In this document: positions 4,664 through 7,121 of the stretch, one piece after another
How the letters are laid out: the number at the start of each line of letters is the position of its first letter
How positions within the stretch are numbered: the stretch's first letter is position 1
From: an uncultured Collinsella sp.
GTDB taxonomy: Bacteria; Actinomycetota; Coriobacteriia; Coriobacteriales; Coriobacteriaceae
Assembly: GCA_900543605.1 (NCBI GenBank)
Contig: UQSK01000071.1
Span: forward strand, 1 to 7,121
Direction: 5' to 3'
Length of the DNA: 7,121 bases
Translations under genes and position numbers: made by a program
The notes under the pieces: model-generated
What the model was told of the DNA's origin: nothing
The model's database searches: none
What the model saw: the letters and a program-made list of their open reading frames with translations, nothing else

Positions 4664-7034
4664 GGACAACGCGCCGGTGGTGGCGCTCGACACTTCGACT
4701 GATATGCTTGCCTGCGCGGTAAGCTGGCGTGACGCACAGACGGGCGAGGCGAAGCTGGTGAGTGGCGACCATCTGTGTCGCCGCCATGCCAATGTGGAGC
4801 TCGTGAATACTGTTGATGGCGTACTGAAGCAGGCCGGCCTGGATTGCAGCGATGTCGGCTGTTATGTGGTCGGTCGCGGTCCCGGCTCGTTTACGGGCGT
4901 GCGTATCGGCATCTCCACAGCAAAGGGTCTGGCGCGCGGTGCCAATGTGCCGTTGCTGGGCGTGTCGACGCTCGATGCTTGCGCCTGGACGGCATGGAAG
5001 GCCGGCGTGCGCGGCAAGCTTGGTGTTCTTGCTGACGCCATGCGCGGCGAGGTGTACCCGGCGCTGTATGTGCTGGGGGACGAAGGCCCCGAGCGTCAGT
5101 TTGAGCGTGAGAGCGTGGTCAAGGCAGCCATGGCGCTCGATGAGTGGCGCGAGGCCACCGACTGGGATCAAATGAGGCTGACGGGCGACGGCTTGGTACG
5201 TTACGGCAAGCTTTTGCATGAGGAGGAGACCGCCCGCTGCGTGGAGCGCGACCTGTGGTGGCCTTCGGGTGAGGGCCTGCTCCTTGCGCATGCTGCGGGC
5301 GACGGAGATCCGGCCCGCATCCTGCCGATCTATACGCGTCTTTCGGATGCCGAGGAAAACGAGCGCAGGCGTCTTGGGCTTGCCGAGAGCGCACAGAGTG
5401 AAATTACGGGCGTGGCCGATGAGCTCGCCGGTCGCCATCTGCAGTTCCGCCCCATGGGTGCAGCTGATGCCGAGGGCGCGAGCGCGCTGGAGGCAGCCTG
5501 CTTTGAAGGCGCTGGGCACGAGGCGTGGACCCCGAGCATGTTCCTGTCCGAGCTGGGCCAGGACGTTGCCGCTCCGCGCAGCTGGTGGGTTGCGCACGAT
5601 GACGGTCAGCTCCTGGGCCTTGCCGGCGGTATGGTTGTCGATGGTGACGTGCAGATCATGGACGTTGCCGTCGATCCGGCGCATCGTCGTGAGGGCATTG
5701 CCCGCAAGCTGCTGTCGCACGTGAGCTATGACGCCCAGATGCTCGGTTGCACGACGGCCTCGCTCGAGGTCGAGGACGGCAATGAGGACGCGGTTGCACT
5801 CTATGCCGCCCTGGGCTTTACCGAGGCGGGCCGTCGTCGCGGCTACTACGGTGCCGGCAAGGACGCCATCGTCATGACGGCGCCGTTGCCCCTCGTGCTT
5901 CCGGTCGATAACGCCTCGCCCGAGCCGACGGCGGCAGAGCAGCGCGTATGGCCGCTGCCTGCTCCTGGGCGCTCCGAGGGGGAGCGTGCCGAAATTGAGC
6001 GCCGCCGCCTAGTGCTCGCTATCGAGAGTTCCTGCGACGAGACGGCCGTGGCGATTATCGATGCGGATGGCAATATGCTGGCCAACCAGGTGTCGACGCA
6101 GATTGATTTTCACGCCCGCTTTGGCGGCGTGGTGCCCGAGATCGCCTCGCGCAAACACGTCGAGGTGATTGTGAGTGTCGTGGATGCGGCGCTCGAGGAT
6201 GTCGCAGCATCGCTTGGTCTTGAGGGTGGAGCCATTGCCCCCAGCGAGCTTGCCGCCGTGGGCGTGACACAGGGTCCGGGCCTGGTGGGCGCCCTCGTGG
6301 TGGGCGTTGCCTTTGCCAAAGGCTTTGCCTACGCTGCCGGTAAGCCGCTCGTATGCGTCAACCATCTGGAGGGGCACCTGTTTGCCAACTTGCTGGCGCA
6401 GCCCGACCTCAAGCCGCCGTTCATCTTCACGCTTGTCTCGGGCGGGCACACCATGCTCGTGCACGTAAAGGCATGGGGCGACTACGAGGTGCTCGGTGAG
6501 ACGCTCGACGACGCTGTGGGCGAGGCCTTCGACAAGGTAGCCAAGGCATTGGGTCTGGGCTATCCCGGTGGCCCCATCATTTCCAAGCTGGCCGAGACGG
6601 GCAACTCCAAGGCGATCGATTTCCCCCGTGCGCTTAACAGCAGAGGAGACTATCGCTTCTCGCTTTCGGGCCTTAAAACCGCTGTGACGCTCTACATTGA
6701 ACAGGAGACCAAGGCCGGGCGCACGATTCACCTGCCCGATCTGGCAGCTTCGTTTGAGGCAGCTGTCTTTGACGTGCAGTACAAGAAGGCCAAAAACGCA
6801 TTGCACGCTACCGGATGCAAGGAATACTGCATTGGTGGCGGCGTCTCGGCCAACCCGCATCTGCGCGAGATGATGATCAAGAAGCTTGGGCGTCAGGGGA
6901 TTCGCGTAACGGTGCCGCCCTTGTCTGCCTGTACCGACAACGCAGCCATGATCGCGGAGGTCGCCCGCCGTAAATTCGACCGAGGTGAAATCTCGCCGTT
7001 CGACGTCGACGCCGATCCAAACATGACGCTGTAG
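4650..7034 (+). CDS. tsaB-rimI-tsaD: TsaB-RimI-TsaD fusion: t6A37 threonylcarbamoyltransferase with protein N-acetyltransferase domain
   Basis: One uninterrupted 794-residue frame joins three normally separate proteins. TsaB (about 1-245) is the dimerisation partner: ALDTST (12-17), GRGPGSFTGVRIGIS (75-89), DAMRGEVY (129-136) and a closing LPIYTR (225-230). A RimI-type GNAT domain (about 263-412) has IMDVAVDPAHRREGIARKLL (336-355), including the acetyl-CoA loop RREGIA (346-351), then LEVEDGN (372-378), ALYAALGF (383-390) and RRRGYY (395-400); RimI acetylates protein N-termini, classically ribosomal protein S18. TsaD (about 454-794), the catalytic ASKHA-fold subunit, has AIESSCDETA (457-466), the metal ligands H572 and H576 in NHLEGH, VSGGHT (596-601), GETLDDAVGEAFDK (616-629), GGGVSAN (729-735) and TDNAAM (762-767). 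All three look intact. Linkers are about 246-262 and a Pro/Ala/Glu-rich 413-453. With TsaE next door this covers the whole t6A transfer complex. Neighbouring tsaB, rimI and tsaD genes in other actinobacteria make fusion by loss of stops a natural origin. Confidence 0.94.
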   Translation: MSLHRDNAPVVALDTSTDMLACAVSWRDAQTGEAKLVSGDHLCRRHANVELVNTVDGVLKQAGLDCSDVGCYVVGRGPGSFTGVRIGISTAKGLARGANVPLLGVSTLDACAWTAWKAGVRGKLGVLADAMRGEVYPALYVLGDEGPERQFERESVVKAAMALDEWREATDWDQMRLTGDGLVRYGKLLHEEETARCVERDLWWPSGEGLLLAHAAGDGDPARILPIYTRLSDAEENERRRLGLAESAQSEITGVADELAGRHLQFRPMGAADAEGASALEAACFEGAGHEAWTPSMFLSELGQDVAAPRSWWVAHDDGQLLGLAGGMVVDGDVQIMDVAVDPAHRREGIARKLLSHVSYDAQMLGCTTASLEVEDGNEDAVALYAALGFTEAGRRRGYYGAGKDAIVMTAPLPLVLPVDNASPEPTAAEQRVWPLPAPGRSEGERAEIERRRLVLAIESSCDETAVAIIDADGNMLANQVSTQIDFHARFGGVVPEIASRKHVEVIVSVVDAALEDVAASLGLEGGAIAPSELAAVGVTQGPGLVGALVVGVAFAKGFAYAAGKPLVCVNHLEGHLFANLLAQPDLKPPFIFTLVSGGHTMLVHVKAWGDYEVLGETLDDAVGEAFDKVAKALGLGYPGGPIISKLAETGNSKAIDFPRALNSRGDYRFSLSGLKTAVTLYIEQETKAGRTIHLPDLAASFEAAVFDVQYKKAKNALHATGCKEYCIGGGVSANPHLREMMIKKLGRQGIRVTVPPLSACTDNAAMIAEVARRKFDRGEISPFDVDADPNMTL

Positions 7035-7045
7035 CTGGTACGGCG

Positions 7046-7067
7046 CGGTCCCCGGACGGAGGGGCCG
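7046..7067 (+). terminator. Possible terminator hairpin after tsaD, incomplete
   Basis: Twelve bases after the tsaD stop, CGG (7046-7048) and CCCC (7050-7053) can pair with GGGG (7061-7064) and CCG (7065-7067). T7049 bulges and the loop GGACGGA has seven bases. No T-tract follows before genuine sequence ends at 7076. It could be the first part of a terminator cut off by the contig end, a transcript-stabilising hairpin, or chance in GC-rich DNA. Confidence 0.25.
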
Positions 7068-7076
7068 GATATAAGG

Positions 7077-7121
7077 CTGTCTCTTATACACATCTCCGAG
7101 CCCACGAGACGCGTAGTAATC
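7077..7121. other. Illumina Nextera adapter contamination at contig end
   Basis: CTGTCTCTTATACACATCT (7077-7095) is the Tn5 mosaic end in reverse orientation, and CCGAGCCCACGAGAC (7096-7110) is the Nextera read-2 adapter that follows it in read-through. The next eight bases, GCGTAGTA (7111-7118), occupy the i7 index position and match, from memory, Nextera XT index N719. The final ATC (7119-7121) is the start of the P7 flank. These 45 bases are library chemistry and should be trimmed. The organism's own sequence ends at 7076. Confidence 0.98.

Noticed and set aside
3506..4792. Long reverse-strand open frame of 428 codons opposite the glycosylase and tsaE
   Set aside because: It lies antisense to two genes with complete family motifs, shows no recognisable protein features, and is of the kind that arises when GC-rich coding DNA lacks stops on the other strand.
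4584..5720. Reverse-strand open frame of 378 codons opposite TsaB and the GNAT domain
   Set aside because: Antisense shadow of a clearly coding region; its translation looks like low-information Arg/His/Ala-rich sequence with no domain.
5385..6008. Fusion gene as an artefact of frameshifts or misassembly
   Set aside because: The frame is continuous, codon use stays alike through both linkers, and each domain begins and ends at its natural boundary. Read mapping would still be the final proof.
6009..7091. Reverse-strand open frame of 360 codons opposite tsaD
   Set aside because: Its start codon lies in sequencing adapter and the rest is antisense to TsaD motifs.

Overview
The window holds one dense, single-direction (+) housekeeping operon of six genes, most likely from a Gram-positive actinobacterium. 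I infer class Coriobacteriia (a Collinsella-like gut bacterium) from the moderately high GC, the gene set and the domain fusion at the end. This placement is inferred, not tested. I see no mobile element, CRISPR array, tRNA or rRNA.

Layout. Bases 1-70 are the very GC-rich tail of an upstream unit that I cannot identify. It ends in a textbook intrinsic terminator (72-101). An AT-richer gap of about 100 bases follows, with a plausible sigma-70-type promoter (152-181) and a perfect Shine-Dalgarno sequence. Then come acpS (holo-ACP synthase, with an extra C-terminal tail), nnr (bifunctional NAD(P)H-hydrate epimerase/dehydratase), alr (alanine racemase), a family 4 iron-sulfur uracil-DNA glycosylase, tsaE, and one 794-residue protein that joins TsaB, a RimI-type acetyltransferase and TsaD. 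Gene gaps are 0, 2, 8 and 12 bases, and the last pair overlaps by 14 bases, so the set is almost certainly co-transcribed and partly translationally coupled.

How the genes fit together. They supply core building and maintenance functions: activation of acyl carrier protein for lipid synthesis, repair of damaged NAD(P)H, D-alanine for peptidoglycan, removal of uracil from DNA, and formation of N6-threonylcarbamoyladenosine (t6A) at position 37 of ANN-decoding tRNAs. TsaE plus the TsaB-RimI-TsaD protein give the whole t6A transfer complex from two adjacent genes. The other enzyme needed, TsaC/Sua5, which makes threonylcarbamoyl-AMP, is not in the window.

Right end. The last 45 bases (7077-7121) are not biological. 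They are Illumina Nextera transposase adapter followed by an 8-base index and the start of the P7 flank. Genuine sequence stops at 7076, just after the tsaD stop codon, so this is a contig end. Reverse-strand ORFs entering from this end begin with adapter-encoded peptides and should be discarded.

The most notable biology is the three-domain t6A fusion, followed by the acpS tail and the DNA-repair gene sitting between alr and tsaE. I found no convincing novel system.
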